A DNA stretch of 64,000 bases from Phascolomyces articulosus (GCA_025677815.1 JAIXMP010000003.1:1240001-1304000); one strand, 5' to 3'; positions 37,166 to 50,500 are shown, numbered from the stretch's first letter. Numbers and translations: made by a program. Notes: a model not told the origin generated them from the letters alone.

Positions 37166-37487
37166 AACAGATTCTTCTCCACCAACCCGGGCAGTGCTTT
37201 CGTCAACTGGATCTCTCCTCTACTGCCTGAAAAAAGGTAAGTAAAACATTTTCTTATATGTAACAAAAAAAAAGCCAATCTTCTCCTATAGCATAGCCTT
37301 ACACATATTAGATTATAAACATATAAGATCTTCTCCCTTCACAATAACCAGCACATCAACCCCCTTCTTTTTCCCTCTCTAGCGTGACAGAGTGTTTTTT
37401 TCATCCCCCCCTGAGAACCTTCTCGAACTACTAAAGCCCAAAGGGCATAGTGTTTATTGAGAATTAGTAATAACCAAATCTATAATA

Positions 37488-37612
37488 AAAAAGAGAATTT
37501 TGAATGCAAAAAAGCATTCAAATGCTGGAAACCACATTTGAATGTGAAAAAAAGCATTTGTGGGCGTTGAAAAACATTTGAATGCCCTAAAATGCATCCG
37601 CTCACAAAAGTG
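37488..37612. repeat. GAATGC/GCATTC palindromic repeat cluster after the LINE
   Basis: A stretch rich in alternating GAATGC, GCATTC, ATTTGAATG and AAAAGCATTTG words. Its first part (AGAGAATTTTGAATGCAAAAAA) resembles the right arm of the inverted-repeat element at 35225-35280. The repeat family therefore flanks the dead LINE on both sides. Confidence 0.6.
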
Positions 37613-38167
37613 AATTCAGGGAGCTGTCATAGTATGTACTGCTGATTACGTATTGGCTTTTATTATTGCGAAAAAGTATATATGTACTTTGGGATATAAA
37701 ACTTTACGTGGCATCATGGTACATAATAAATACAAACTATGCTTACTATTATGATTTTAATTTTGAAGAATGAACTTAGGGTCGAGAGACAATGATTCAT
37801 AATAAAAATAATATGAAGAACAGCGTTGTTCAGAGAATATAAATAAGTTTTACTAGTGTGTAGATACTACCATGGTGTCTTTTGGAATGTAGTGCTAAGA
37901 AGTATATACATATAAGTATATTTTTTTGCTATGGCCATAGTGTAAAAAAAGCCTTACGTATTAGATATAAGCCATATTATTCTTTTTTGCTTCTTGTTTT
38001 ATAAAAATAATCATCCTTTTGAAAGCATCTTAGTATTTATCAATTTTGATGGAAATTGAACACTCGCTTCATTTATTAATGTTGATGTACAAATAAATAA
38101 TCATAAAATATAGGGAGCAAACAATAAAATTTACAAATAGAATGAATAAAGAAGGTATTTTTTATTA
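37613..38167. other. Intergenic region
   Basis: AT-rich; no gene seen. It is likely to include the 3' UTR of the minus-strand TPR/F-box/LRR gene. Confidence 0.4.
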
Positions 38168-40399
38168 TTATTTTAATTTCTTTTTATGAAAAATAATATC
38201 TTCTCTTTTAGCATCGATCCCAGGACAGCTTTTCACCTTGACCCACTTGAAACTAGCACTGCTTGCATTATCCAATAAATAATCCACACCTTCTTTAGTT
38301 ACACCACTTAGAAATTCTAATTCAACTGTGACCAAGCTATTGCAATGATGACAGATTGTCTCCAACGTCCTATCTGTCACAGTACCCATCGCGATCAATC
38401 GAACATGTTTCAATTGATCTTGCCGTGTGCGTTGAATAAACTTATCGATACCTGCTGTCGTCACACTCTGTAATCTCCATAATATAACACTTTCAAGTGT
38501 CTTGATGTCAGCCAAAGAACGAAGTACCGTGTCGTTTATCGCCGAAAATGTTTCCAAGCCAATATGTTTTAGAGAAGGCAATCCGGTTCTGGAACGTTTT
38601 GCAAATAGATCAAATAATTGGACGAGATCGAGTCGTTGCACATGAGAAATGACACTACTTATATTGAGAACCGTGAGTAAAGGGAATCGTTCGGCACTTT
38701 TCACAAACTCTTTCACGTCACGTATATTGATTCCTGTGAGAGTTTTTAATGTGGCTGCATCAAATGTAGTGCCAAATAAAAATTCTTGAATTCTTTGGAA
38801 ACAAATAAACCTGAGGGATTCCAAGTGCTCGAATTTGAAATTGGGATAGGTGGTGTTCACTTTTTGGAGTTCTGTGTCTGATATTTCTGAAATACCCACA
38901 CGAAGCGTTTTCAACGTTTTTCGATTTTTGTATAGCAGTGGTAAAAGCTGTAAAGCGGGTATATGTCGAATACCACATTTACTATAGGCAATTAATACAC
39001 GTAATCCTCCTGGAGAAGGATTTGTAGGATCGTTGAAATTGGGTGGTAGGTCTGGTACTGGAGTAACATCTATATCTGGGTTATGGGCATAGATAATTAA
39101 CCCAGGTGCAAACTTTTTGACAAAGGCAAAAGCAGAGGTAGCACATCCATCCAACACAAGTCGACGTAGTTTTGGACATCGTTTCAACAAAAACTCAATG
39201 TCATGGCCATGGATTAAATAGTCGGATGATGTTATTGTCAAGTTGCAAAGTGAGTTGTGTTGATGATCCATCGTTGAGAAATCGCCAATGGATTGTTGTG
39301 GTGCCTGATGATGATAGGATAAATCTGTTACAGTGTTGCATGCCGATAATATTTCAGCCAGTGTCACTACATGAAGGGTATTCCCCATATCAAGATTGAG
39401 GCGGCGCAATGTGTACCGTGTCTGATGAAATGCATCGGATATCATGGTTATATTGTGTTTGAGCGCCCCTGCTGTTATCTCTATTAAAATTTCATATTCA
39501 AACCAACACGTTATACAGATTTAGTATGCAGAATTCATTCTTTCTTTTCTCTATTATGTTTTGTAGTAATTCAAAAAAGCATCGATACATAAGACGAATG
39601 ATTTACCTGTCGTATTTACAGCGAGAATCTTTTTAAAATGACCATCTGTCATATGCTTCAAATAAGTCCCGCAAATTTCATTATCCGATGTATCGATTGT
39701 CAAAGTTTTAGTATATGGTGCAAAATACGGCGCTGCCTTGGCCAGAACCTTGTCTTCCTCTTGATTCTTCACCGAGAATTTTTCCCATGTGGATATACGG
39801 ACACATTCAAATATACGTTCTCGCCAGATTTCACTCACAAGAATACATTCTCCCTTTTCCTGCATCGGTAGTAACGAGATGATGTTGTATATACATTCTA
39901 TTGGAAGTCTTGAGAAGAAATCGACCCTTTTCTTCTCCATGAATATGGCTTCATTCAAACATACTTTTAATTTTTGAATACTCTTTTGCTTTACGCCAGC
40001 ACAACTCATAGCAGTCGTTGTAAAGTCATCATTCTGTGAAGATTTTGATTGGATACTCTGTAATCCTCTATTGCATATACGGATGGCTTCTTTTTGTCGA
40101 CCGTACATGGATAATATATTACCTAATCGAACATATCCGTTGGGTAATTGTGGTACACAATTAATCATTGTTTGTGCATCGGCGCATGCTGTGTCTGATT
40201 GACATTGTAACGAATAAGCACGCGCTCGAATGTCCAAAAGAATGAGTAATTGAGATTGAAGAACGTGATCAATGGCAATCGTCGCATCTTGAATGGCTCG
40301 TTGGTAAGCGTGTTCTTGAATACTAGCATCAAGTGCCTGGGTATATTGTTCAAATAATACTTGATCAAAGAATGGAATGAATGTCGGTATGGTTTCCAT
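38168..40399 (-). CDS. TPR/F-box/LRR protein, copy A
   Basis: Two exons on the minus strand, 39607-40399 and 38168-39471 (an acceptor three bases later is equally good), give about 698 aa. The N-terminal 130 residues form TPR-like helices (YTQALDASIQEHAYQRAI, GYVRLGNILSMYGRQKEAI). An F-box follows at about 165-205 (FFSRLPIECIYNIISLLPMQ). The second exon encodes leucine-rich repeats (RCPKLRRLVLDGC, TLRVGISEISDTELQ, LESVILWRLQSVTTAGIDKF, LVTVELEFLSGVTKEGVDYLL). The layout is like fission yeast Pof3 (Dia2): TPR, F-box, LRR. Such proteins recruit targets to SCF ubiquitin ligase. Target and function are unknown. It shares its intron position and a second exon of identical length (1304 nt) with the gene at 59027-61266. 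Confidence 0.85.
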
Positions 40400-40829
40400 G
40401 ATCGCGTTTTATTGAGAGGTATACATATATATGGTTGAAAAAAAGAAATAAAAGGGGGGATTTAGTCAACAAAAGAGAGTGAAATTTTCTTGGCAACACA
40501 CGTCAATCTTGTATGGTTTTTTTTGGCGCAGCACTAATTTTCTCTTTATGATATTAAATTGATAAAACTGAAAGATTGTTTATTCAACAAAGAAAAAATA
40601 CATCCAATATGAATTAACAAAACATCTTTCCAGGTTAATAAACAAATCGCATGGTTGTATAATAATTTTGATTACTGCTATCCTTATTTATTATTATTAT
40701 TAAATATATAAGTTCCTTTTGCTTGATTAGGTGTACATTTTTTTCTCCGCTACTTATTTTTTTTTTTCGTGTGATTGTAAAATGTGTATGTGTGTTTATT
40801 CTTTATTATAGTTAAAAAAAAATACGATA
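40400..40829. promoter_or_regulatory. Divergent intergenic region, copy A / Ugo1-like
   Basis: The two genes point away from each other across 430 bases, so both promoters lie here. A T-rich leader (about 40735-40770) precedes the Ugo1-like ATG. No specific element identified. Confidence 0.45.
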
Positions 40830-42357
40830 ATGCCTCCAGCCGATCAGAGTCACCCATTTGCTACATTTCCCGTGTCTCCCGGCAAAGGTCTTCGACCTTA
40901 TTATACACCCGGATTAACGACCGATAATTACACGACATTTGCTGGTCAAATGGCAACACCAGTTCCTTATTATGCTAACGAACATGACGACCTTATCGAT
41001 TCGCGTGCTGCAGCTCGTGAACTCGTTAATTATACTGTATTGAAATTTATTACAACTGCCATGAGTTGTCCGTTTGAAGTTTCAAAAACACTTTTACAAG
41101 TACAATATATGCCTCATGAAGATGTCGAGGTTGTTGCTACTAGACGGGCGTCGTCTTCTTCTTCTTCAGATGAACACGATCAACACCAAGAATATAATGA
41201 AGAGGTATATATATATACCACCCAAGAGAGAAAGGGACCGAGAAAATAATAATAATCAAGAAATGATTTATTTATAAATTAAAAATAAATATTTACATAA
41301 AAAATAAAATCAATAGCTTTCAGACGAAGAACGAGAGGAAGAGGACGATATTTATGGAACAGCCAATGCCACACTCAATACAGCAACGTTAAACCATGAA
41401 GATCCAGAATTTAGACAACCTATGGATGTGGATGCTAGTGGATATGTGATTCGTAAAAGTGTCTATGATGATGCCACTCGACCTTCTTATCAATTAAAGC
41501 CACTTGATAAAGGTGTATGGCAAGGTATAGGTCGATTAATGAAACAACCCCATGAAGGTTGGCGTGCATTATTCAAGGGCCAATATACCAATTGGTTATT
41601 TGAAATTGCTCATTTATTTTTCCAACCCACTCTCGAAGGTGTATTGAACGATTTATTTGATCTTTACGACGACACTATCCCTTTGGTTCATCTTGACCGA
41701 GTCGGTCCCAATCTTGCCACCCTAGTAGGCAGTAATTTGATCGTGGGATTTTTATTGAGCCCATTGGAATTAATCCGTACACGGTTAGTGGTTCAATCCG
41801 CCTCCCCACTTTATCGCAAATACAAAGGTCCATTGCATGCCTTAAAGACGATTTTGGCAGAAGAAGGAGGACTTCGTGGATTATATCTTTCATCACATCA
41901 CTTGATCCCTACCGTCTTGTATCATACCATCACTCCACTCTTACAAAATACAACACCCTTGATCATTGATCGTCTATTCAAGATTTCTGCCAATGATTCT
42001 CCGTTTTTGTACAGTTTGGCTGAACTTGGATTAAATACCTTGGAAATTATCATTACATTACCCTTGGATACCATTCGAAAACGAATGCAATGTCAAATTC
42101 GTTCCCGAGTTCCTGGCAAGAAACGATTTGCTCCTGTGGTAGCCCTCCGTCCTGTTCCTTATACAGGTGTGGTAGATGCTTGTTACAGAATTGTCAAGGA
42201 AGAAGGAGGTCGAAGGAAAAAGGGTAAAAAGAGAAGCATGATGACGGGCATGGGACTTCGTGGATTGTATCAAGGTTTTGGTATGCAATGTTCATCCAAT
42301 GTTATCCTGTTCGTACTACATGCTATTAATGGTGTTGAAGGTAAGGAACCTATATAA
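40830..42357 (+). CDS. UGO1: Ugo1-like mitochondrial carrier-family fusion protein
   Basis: Two exons, 40830-41204 and 41317-42357, give 471 aa. The N-terminal region is hydrophilic, with YYTPG and a Ser/Glu/Asp-rich acidic segment spanning the intron. The C-terminal two thirds has mitochondrial carrier (SLC25) repeats with degenerate signatures PLELIRTRLVVQ and PLDTIRKRMQCQ and GLRGLYQGFG-type helices. Ugo1 is an outer-membrane, modified carrier that links Fzo1 and Mgm1 in mitochondrial fusion. Metazoan SLC25A46 is related. The long acidic N-terminal half and only partial carrier signatures favour Ugo1 over a metabolite transporter. The 112-nt intron keeps phase 0. It is convergent with the ATPase gene. 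Confidence 0.85.
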
Positions 42358-42894
42358 AATAGAAAATATGGATATAAAAAGATATAAATTTCTTTTTACA
42401 AAAGTGGTAACTTTTTTGTTTTGTTTCTAATATTTTTATATACACACTCTTTTGTTTAATAGATGATTATGAAGACTTTTAAATTTTTTAAGATATGAAA
42501 TATATTGTAAAAAATATAATAATAAAATATATAATTTTTTTTTATAAAGATATCAATGTAAAACTTTGGGTGTATTCAAGTATAAATGGAAAAAAGAAAA
42601 AAATTGTCTACGACTAATAAAGGAGAAATTATACATTTGCGAGAAATAAAGGAACTTAAGGGATAAAATGATGAAAGGGAAAAAAAATGTTAAAGTTGTT
42701 GGATGAGGGAAAATACATAGTAAAAAAGTATAAAAAAGTAGAAAAAAGGTGTTTTTTTGTTGTTGTTGTAAAAATAAAAAGGGAATAGAAAGCTACATTT
42801 TAATAATAATAAAAATATATAATACAAATGCCTGTTCTTTTTTTTTTTGGACGTTTTTATACAGATATTATTTAAAATACCATTGGAGAGATTT
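42358..42894. other. Convergent intergenic region, Ugo1-like / ATPase
   Basis: Very AT-rich spacer with many poly-A/T runs. It holds both 3' UTRs. No gene seen. Confidence 0.45.
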
Positions 42895-45800
42895 TTACTC
42901 TGAAGAAAGACGAGCAGCAAGTTCTTCACGAGCAGCCTTTTCTTCTAATTCACGACGAGCTACTCTCTTTCTGTGGAAAATTCTCTTGATATACTTGTAA
43001 ATTTCAGTAATAGCCATGTAGAGCAAGCAAGACGCAGCGACCATACCCCATTCCCAAGTAATACCCTTGTGCTTAAAGACAACAGTATCAAGGGTAGGAA
43101 CATAAAGAGCAATGAACATGAGACACAAACAACCAAGAGAAGACCACAAGAGATAAGGGTTTTGTTGGCGTTTGATCAATCCCTTCCATGTCCAGATAGG
43201 GTTCAATAAATCACGACAAGTGAAAGCATGCAACAAGACCATGATGGTAAGAGCGGCAAAGACAGCACCACGAGCACGGAAGACGACTTCACAATCAATG
43301 TTGTACTCGGAGTTACAGTTAGTACCTAATTCGGCATTACCCCAACCGTAAACAACAACAATAAAGTTGAGCAAACAGATAACACCAATGATGGTACCAT
43401 AAAAGACAATGTCAATAATCGTAGGGCGAGCGAAAAGACCTTCACTGGTAGGACGAGGGGGTACAAGCATTTGATCGGGATGAACAGGTTCCAAACCCAA
43501 ACTCATGGCAGGTGGAGAAGATGTCAAAATATTGTTGAAAAGAATTTGCAAGGGAGTCATCAAAAAGACGGAATTGCCACTTTGATCAAAGAAACCAAGA
43601 CCAAGAATAAGTGGCACGACTTCAGCAACGTTACCAGAGACCATGTGAACGACGAAACGAGAGATATTAGCAAAGACACGACGACCTTCTTCAATAGCCT
43701 TGACAATAGTAGCAAAGTTATCATCAACCAAGACAATATCAGCAGCTTGTTTAGCGACATCCGAACCGTTTTGACCCATAGCAATACCAATATCAGCTTC
43801 CTTCAAACTAGGTGAATCATTGACACCATCACCCGTCATACCAGCAATACGTTTACGACGATGAAGAGCTTCAATCATTTTAACTTTGGTATCAGGAGAA
43901 CAACGAGCAATGACAAGAGGCAATTGAGGTAAAGCATCGATTTGTTCTTCAGTCAATTTATCAAACTTGGTAGCAGGCATAACGAGTTCTTCTTGAGGTT
44001 TACCATCCAAACCATAACGTTCGGGTAAAATACTGACTTCCCGAGCAATAGCAGTAGCTGTAGCGACGTGATCACCCGTCAACATGTGAACAGTGATACC
44101 GGCACGATGACATTGTTCGACAGCATCCTTGGATTCAGCACGTGGTGGATCATAAATACCGACCAAACCCAAAAAGTTCATATTTTGTTCGATTTCTTCA
44201 CGTTTGAAAGTTTCAGGACCCACTTCTCCTTCCGCCTTGATCTTGCGAATACCGAGGGAAAGGACACGAAGACCACCCTTGGCTAATTCTTCCACTTGAG
44301 GTAAAACTAATTCTTCCAATGCATTGGTTTCCATAGGCTTGACGTTGGATTCATCATTGTATTGAACAGCAACACAGGTACCAAGAACACGTTCAGTAGC
44401 ACCTTTGATAAAAGCATAATAAGAACCATCAGGAGATTGAGCAAGAATACTCATACGTTTGATTGATGAATCAAATGGATATTCGGCAATCAATCGCCAG
44501 TTTTGGCCTTTTTCCGATTTGGTGAGAGAAGGTTTACCCATCTGAGCCTTATGAGCAAAGACTTGCAAAGCAATCTAAAATTTATAAACCCCGCCATTTC
44601 CTTTGATTAATATTTTTTTTTCTGTGTTCCCCGAGACCCAAAATTTTACAAGGAACCCAAAATAGTAAAAAGAAAAAAAAAACATCCTTTACCTCAGTTG
44701 GATCACCCAAACCGTGATATTCATCTGTTTCCTTATCCTTACGAAGTTCAGCCATGTTACACAATGAAGCAGTCAACGCCAATTGATGCATACCATAAGT
44801 AAATGATTCTTTAGGAATAGCTTGTTGATCACTTTCACGAGTCACATCACCGACAATTGAAAAACCAAGACCACCGATCTTGAAAAAACCTTCTTCAGGA
44901 CGCCAAAGACGAGTCAAGACCATTTTGGATTGAGTCAAAGTACCGGTCTTATCAGAACATACATTGGTGACAGAACCTAATAATTCCAAAGCAGAGATTT
45001 TACGCACCAAAGCATTGGCTTTAGCCATACCATGAACACCAAAGGCCTGAGTTAAAGTGACCACAGCGACCAAAGCTTCAGGAATAGCGGAAATGGCGGT
45101 AGAAATAGCGTAAAGAATTTGTTGTTGACCAATTTGGAATTTGGCGACAGAGAATACGATAATGACAGCAAGAATAGCGACACCCAACAAAGTAAGAGCC
45201 ATACGTTCCAAAGAACGTTGAAGTGGGGTCTTGCGACTATCATCACTACTCAATAAACGAAGAGCAATCTTGCCAATTTCGGTTTGCATACCAATAGCAG
45301 TAACAATGGCTTTACCACGACCTTTGGTCAAGACAGTACTTGAATAAGTCATATTGACACGATCACCAAGAGGAATATCAGAGCCTTCCAAGGTATCAGT
45401 ACTATATAATAATATAATATATTATATATATTGTTAGTTTGTTTCATTTACAATTTAGAACTTTTTTTTTTTGTTCAAAAAAAAAAAAAAAAAACTTACA
45501 CTTTGTTCACAGGAACAGATTCACCAGTAAGTAAAGCTTCATCAATATCCATATTAAATGATTCAATGACACGACAATCGGCACCGACAACATCACCGGC
45601 CTTGAGAATGACAACATCACCAGGAACTAATTCACGTGTAGCTATAGTTTTTGATTGACCATCACGTACCACTTGACTGGTAGGTGAAGCCATTTGTCGA
45701 AGGGAATCCATGGTTTTTTCAGCCTTGTATTCTTGAGCAAAGCCGACACCGGCATTTAAGAACATAATAGCACAAATAACAGCACCTTCTACCCAATCTT

Positions 45801-46438
45801 CAAATACAAATGAAACAATCTATATATATATAAAGACGAGAGAATAAATAAGTATTTGTTTGTTATATGAAATAAATCATAACATCTATTCATTCATGGA
45901 TGATATCACAATTCCTCTTCTTATTTCCACCTTCTCCAAATAATAATAATAATAATAAACTTACCATTGCAACCAAAAGAATCAAGACCATGACATTAAA
46001 GAATTGTTTCACCAATAATTTAAAGGGGTTCACACCACCTTCACCTTCCATTTCATTAAAACCGGATTCTTCACGACGACTTTCAATATCAGCATCATTT
46101 AAACCATCTTCAAGATCAGTTTTCATCAATTTAGTGACGGTTTCAAGATCCATGGTATGATAAGGAGGACCTTCGACACGTTCTTCAGTTTGTCTCTTTC
46201 GTCGTTTGACGAGATTGACCTTTTTCATAAGGACGGATCGAACAGATCGAGCATCAAAAGAAATACTACTTTGACCCGTGGAAGAACGAGTCAAAGAACG
46301 TTGATTTATTTTTTCATGATTGGCTTGACTTGTAGGAGCAGATTGATCGGCAAAAGTGATCGTAGTGTTTTGATTATTATTATTATTATTGTTATTACTG
46401 ACGTTGTTGGTATTGATTTCAACTTTTGAATCAGACAT
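42895..46438 (-). CDS. ENA1: ENA-type (P-type IID) Na+/K+-exporting ATPase
   Basis: Four minus-strand exons join in frame: 45965-46438, 45500-45819, 44693-45401, 42895-44574, giving 1060 aa. The N-terminus is Asn-rich and low complexity. P-type landmarks follow: LLTGESVPVNKV actuator motif (about residue 258), PEALVAVVTL in M4, phosphorylation site CSDKTGTLT (Asp about residue 414), KGATERVL, MLTGDHVATA and the hinge TGDGVNDSPSLKEADIGIAMG (about residue 749). Ten TM segments are plausible. The DSPSLKEADIGIAMG form and overall length match fungal type IID ENA pumps, which export Na+ or K+ across the plasma membrane and confer salt and alkaline-pH tolerance. SERCA and PMR1 pumps are ruled out by the different M4 and hinge sequences. 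The C-terminal basic/Glu-rich tail is cytosolic. Confidence 0.92.
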
Positions 46439-47787
46439 AAAGAATCATATACTTGTCAAATTTAAATTTATGTGTGTGTGTGTGTATAAAAAAAAGGATA
46501 TATAAAGAACTTCAAATTCAATAAAAAAAAAGAGATAAATATCCAAATAAAAAAAAAAGAGGGCTTAAAGAAGAAGAAAAAAAAGAAGAAGACCAAGTTT
46601 GAAAGGGTTTTTTTATAGATTTTTTTTTTTCGTAATAACGCGTTGTTCCAAGTAATTGTTATTATATATGATAGTTTGGTTAAACAAAAGCTTTTTTGAA
46701 ACCTTGTCACATGATAAAATTTGGGGGAGGGAGAGAAAAATGGAATTTCCCCGATTATAATATAAAGTGATAAATCATAGGTTCCTCCCCCCTCCGTGGC
46801 AAGAATGATTGGCAGAGAGGTACAGTATCAAAGCATTCACTTTTTTTTCTATTTTCGGACTCTATTGTTGTCCTCTTTTTTTTCCTGCAAGTTTTTCTTT
46901 ACTTTCCATTCTCTCTTTTATTTACCAGGTTTTTTGACAATTGTGAAACTCGTCTTTTTTTTATGATGCTTTAAAAAGAAGAGTGAACAATCTCGGTAAA
47001 ACGGATTTTGTATTTTCTAAACCAATAATCATCTCTTTTTATTATATGATATTTGTATATCTACTTTTTGCATAATACATTGACAAGTAATCTCTTCTTT
47101 TGGATATTTTTTTTTTACATATCACTTGCTTAGCAATATCGATGACTTATTGATATATTCCAATTAAATAATTATTATAGAAACTAAAAAGGTTGATGGA
47201 AAAAGAAAAAAAAAAAAAAGCGAAAACGGAAAAACGGTAAATTTCTGGTTTTTTTTTTCGTGATTAGAAAAATAGAAAAATGAAAGAACATCAGCAAGTT
47301 AAAAGAATCGATTGAGTTTAACGATGACTGTCATTATTAAAATATCATTTTTCATCATTATCATTATCAATATCCTTATTATTAATTATTATTCCGACAC
47401 TAGAATAAGAAACATCATCTTATTAATATGAAAAGGTACATATTGAAAAGGCACGTTTTATATCCTCTCCATCTGATTACATACGTACATACATCATTAT
47501 GATGAAAATAATGCGTTTCTTGTTGAAGATGAAGGTGTTTCCTAACTCATGGATCTACTTGACCATATATGGCAAGTCGGTCAACGTGGTGCATTATTTC
47601 CTTCCATAGCTTCTCACAAGATAGGGTTGTAATGGAAACTTCAGAACAATTGCTGAGCATCAACAAACCATTTTATCTATAAAATACGCTAAACGCACTT
47701 TATAGACTCAGCATCAAATGGGAATTATCCCTATACCCGAATTTTTTTTTTTCTCACGAATAAAATACTCTTTATTATCAACTATGA
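46439..47787. other. Upstream region of the ENA-type ATPase, with long A/T tracts
   Basis: About 1.35 kb with no supported gene. It has many poly-A/T and GT-repeat tracts (GTGTGTGT at about 46475-46490). A short frame near 47548-47630 (MDLLDHIWQVGQRGALFPS) looks protein-like but has no recognisable relatives. The ATPase promoter must lie near its left end, on the minus strand. ENA genes are typically induced by salt, but no element is claimed here. Confidence 0.4.
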
Positions 47788-49433
47788 TTAGTAGGATAGA
47801 TAATGTCGATAAACAAAAGTTAAAGCAGGCATGAATAATTGACAATCCATACGATCTGTCATTCCACCATGACCTGGGAAGAATTGATCAAAATCTTTAA
47901 TATGAGAAGCTCGTTTGATGGCACTGGCTAAAAACCCTCCAAAAGGTGCAACACATGACGCATAAAGTGCCAAAATGACACCATGATAAGGATCATCTTT
48001 CATCTGATTTAAATCATGGATATATATGTATATCAAAAGAGGTATATTAACATAATGTTGATCGGATCTTCTTTCATTATAAATAGATATATATATATAT
48101 ATATTAGATTTACCATAACGCGTCCCAACTGTATAGAATTGTTTGTTTGTTTGATTGTTTTGGAACATGTAAATATTTATTAATATTAATAGAATTGATA
48201 AAATGGTTTTTTTTTTTTGAAATGATAGAATATGAAGATTACCAAGAAACCAGAAATCATGGTCATTACTACAGCACCTATAAATCCTTCCAATGTCTTG
48301 TTTGGACTGAGTCGGAAAAGCGGCGTTCTTCCTCTCCATCGACCCCATCCATAGGCAGCCATATCATTACAGACCACCATCAAGGATGGAAAAACAAACC
48401 TAATAATTGTTTCCCCATTTTTGAATAATGTCAAATGGTGGCAAATCGGGACCGGGTGAGGGGAAAGAAGAATTCACTTACCAAGAGACTCCGTGTAATA
48501 TGTTTGAGATCACGAAATACATTTGAATGGAGGTAAAGAATAAGCACATATGAATCCAATATAAATGAACAAGTTGTTTTTGAACATGTTTTGGGTTCAT
48601 TGAACTAATTGAAATCATAAACCCTAAAATAATATATATACTTCTTTTGTTAAAATAATAATAGATTTTATAAAATAATACAATTGACATACATAGCAAA
48701 TACATATGGATACAAACAAGTCGACATGATGGTCTTTTCCAGATACATTCTGAGCTTACCCAAAAACTACATATTCCGAAGACTAACCTTTTTGTGGATG
48801 GACATAGCGTGTATCACAAAGAGATAAGTCATCATCATCATCGTCATTAGTGTTTTGATTAGCTTGAATATAAAGAACCGATGATGCAAAATAAAAAAAA
48901 AAAAGAAGGTCAAGAAAAACACACACACACACACATAGCTACTACAACTTTTCCCGATATTTTCCCTTCCCTTATTATTCCTATTTTCACTTTCACCTCG
49001 TGTTTATTATTCTTTACCAATCCATTATCATTGAAAAGATCTTCTTTTCCTTTTGACTCTCTTCTTTCTCTTCTTCTCTGTCATCTTCTTCCTTTTGATC
49101 GCCATAAGTCAAGGGTCGTAATTCCTATATGATTTTTTTTGGGGGGGGTGATGAGTACTATTTTTTTTCTTTGTAACACACGTTTCCTCCCCCCAAAAAA
49201 CTATTTTTTTTATAACCTCTTCTCTCTCTCCGCCTTTTCTCATGGGTTCAGTGCACGGGCCCCGATAGTAATAATAATAATAATAATAAAAACTGTACCT
49301 GGAATACTTTACATTCAATACCAAATACCATAATAATAAGTCCATAATGTTTTAATGTATAAGTAATTAATCCAAGTCCTCCCAATAAATAGAGTCCAGT
49401 CAATAAACGATGGTATGTATTATTTGATACCAT
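47788..49433 (-). CDS. CDS1: Phosphatidate cytidylyltransferase (CDP-DAG synthase)-like
   Basis: Minus-strand exons visible: 49299-49433, 49018-49124, an uncertain piece near 48788-48862, 48482-48623, 48243-48399, a 15-nt microexon 48114-48128, and 47788-48003. Conserved blocks are FPSLMVVCNDMAAYGWGRW, LSPNKTLEGFIGA and the signature APFGGFLASAIKRASHIKDF then PGHGGMTDRMD (Cds1 family K-R...K-D...HGG-x-DR-x-D). The enzyme makes CDP-diacylglycerol from phosphatidate and CTP in the ER membrane. Oddities: my model totals about 282 aa against about 430 for fungal Cds1. It lacks the usual WYF-rich segment and the loop between the two halves of the catalytic domain, and the join of the second and third pieces is out of phase by one base. 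It may be diverged, partly decayed, or mis-modelled. Confidence 0.7.
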
Positions 49434-50500
49434 TTTTTTTAAAGAAAAAAAAAAAGGTTTTGTAATCTTTTTTTGCCTTTACCCCACAATCCTCTGTTTC
49501 ATATATATATTATCTGCGCGCGCATAAAAGATTCTCCTTTTTTTAAAGCTTTTCATGTTGCCGCCTTTTTAACTTGAAACGACCTTGTTGTTTGCTAGTT
49601 GGTTGATATATCATTTCAATTGGGTTGTTGAGATAAAAGTTCTGTTGTTTTCTCGGTTCGGGACCAAAAATAGGAAAATAAAGAAAAAACTCAGATTTGA
49701 TTTTATGCAAGTAATTTTTTTTTAATTGGTTGATTTTCGGAAACAAATCATCAATGTATCTTGATTTATTTCTATCATTTTCACATGTTATCCTCTATAT
49801 TCATATATTGATTTGCTTAACGATCGATTATATATTTAATCCGAGATGATGATGATGAAGAAGAAGGTGATGAATTGCATTAGTTGTTCTTTCTCAATAA
49901 TCTAAACATATTTGATCATGATTATAAAGAGAATACATTGTTTATTTGTTTATTACTTGAATTTGATTCATGTAACAAATAAATAAAAAAAAAGGCTATA
50001 AAGGGGGGGGGAAGATGGTTCGTGATTAAAGCACGTGGTACTTTATGGATCAAAGATTCATTTTCGATTGGATCATATATGCGGAAATGGTTCCGTTTAT
50101 TGAAACATGTGTTTAAACAATCTAACCAATCCAATCAATCCAAAGAAAAGATAATCAGTATAATAACTTACTACTACTTGCATTAAAAAGAATATTCTTC
50201 TTTTATAATCATGCTGAAGGAATATAATTTTGATTTCATAATAATACAAATGGTTTTTATTATGATTATCAACAATATAACCACATGGTCTCTCTATGAT
50301 CGGATAAATGCTCAACTCTTTCTTTTGAATGATTGTACACACATAACACGGCGCATGTTGCACATCGTCGCGGTCATGGCAAAAACCTTAAAAAAAACAC
50401 AATCTAAAATGGGAAACGTTGGTTCAAATATGTCAAGTCGATTACTATTCTTGGTGGATCATCTTTATTATGGGAAAACTTTTTTTGTTCTTGAATGATG
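49434..50500 (-). other. Gene-poor stretch with uncertain coding fragments
   Basis: No gene can be closed. Minus-strand frames at 50097-50363 and 49922-50134 overlap near a GTAAGT donor and a TTGGTTAG acceptor. Joined, they would read a protein-like string (NHFRIYDPIENESLIHKV). I cannot identify a family, so this could be a dead or partial gene. The rest is AT-rich. Confidence 0.3.

Noticed and set aside
39443..39607. Apparent frameshift between the two exons of TPR/F-box/LRR copy A
   Set aside because: Careful recount of the intron boundary showed the GTAAAT donor at 39606 and the acceptor at 39472 join in phase; both paralogues then have 1304-nt second exons.
42690..42929. Lys/Phe-rich minus-strand frame after the ATPase
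   Set aside because: Created by poly-A/T runs in the 3' UTR region.
46468..46710. 80-codon Phe-rich minus-strand frame upstream of the ATPase
   Set aside because: Produced by A/T homopolymers in the 5' region; no family features.
47548..47630. Short protein-like frame MDLLDHIWQVGQRGALFPS
   Set aside because: Too short, no recognised family and no splice partner, so not listed as a gene.
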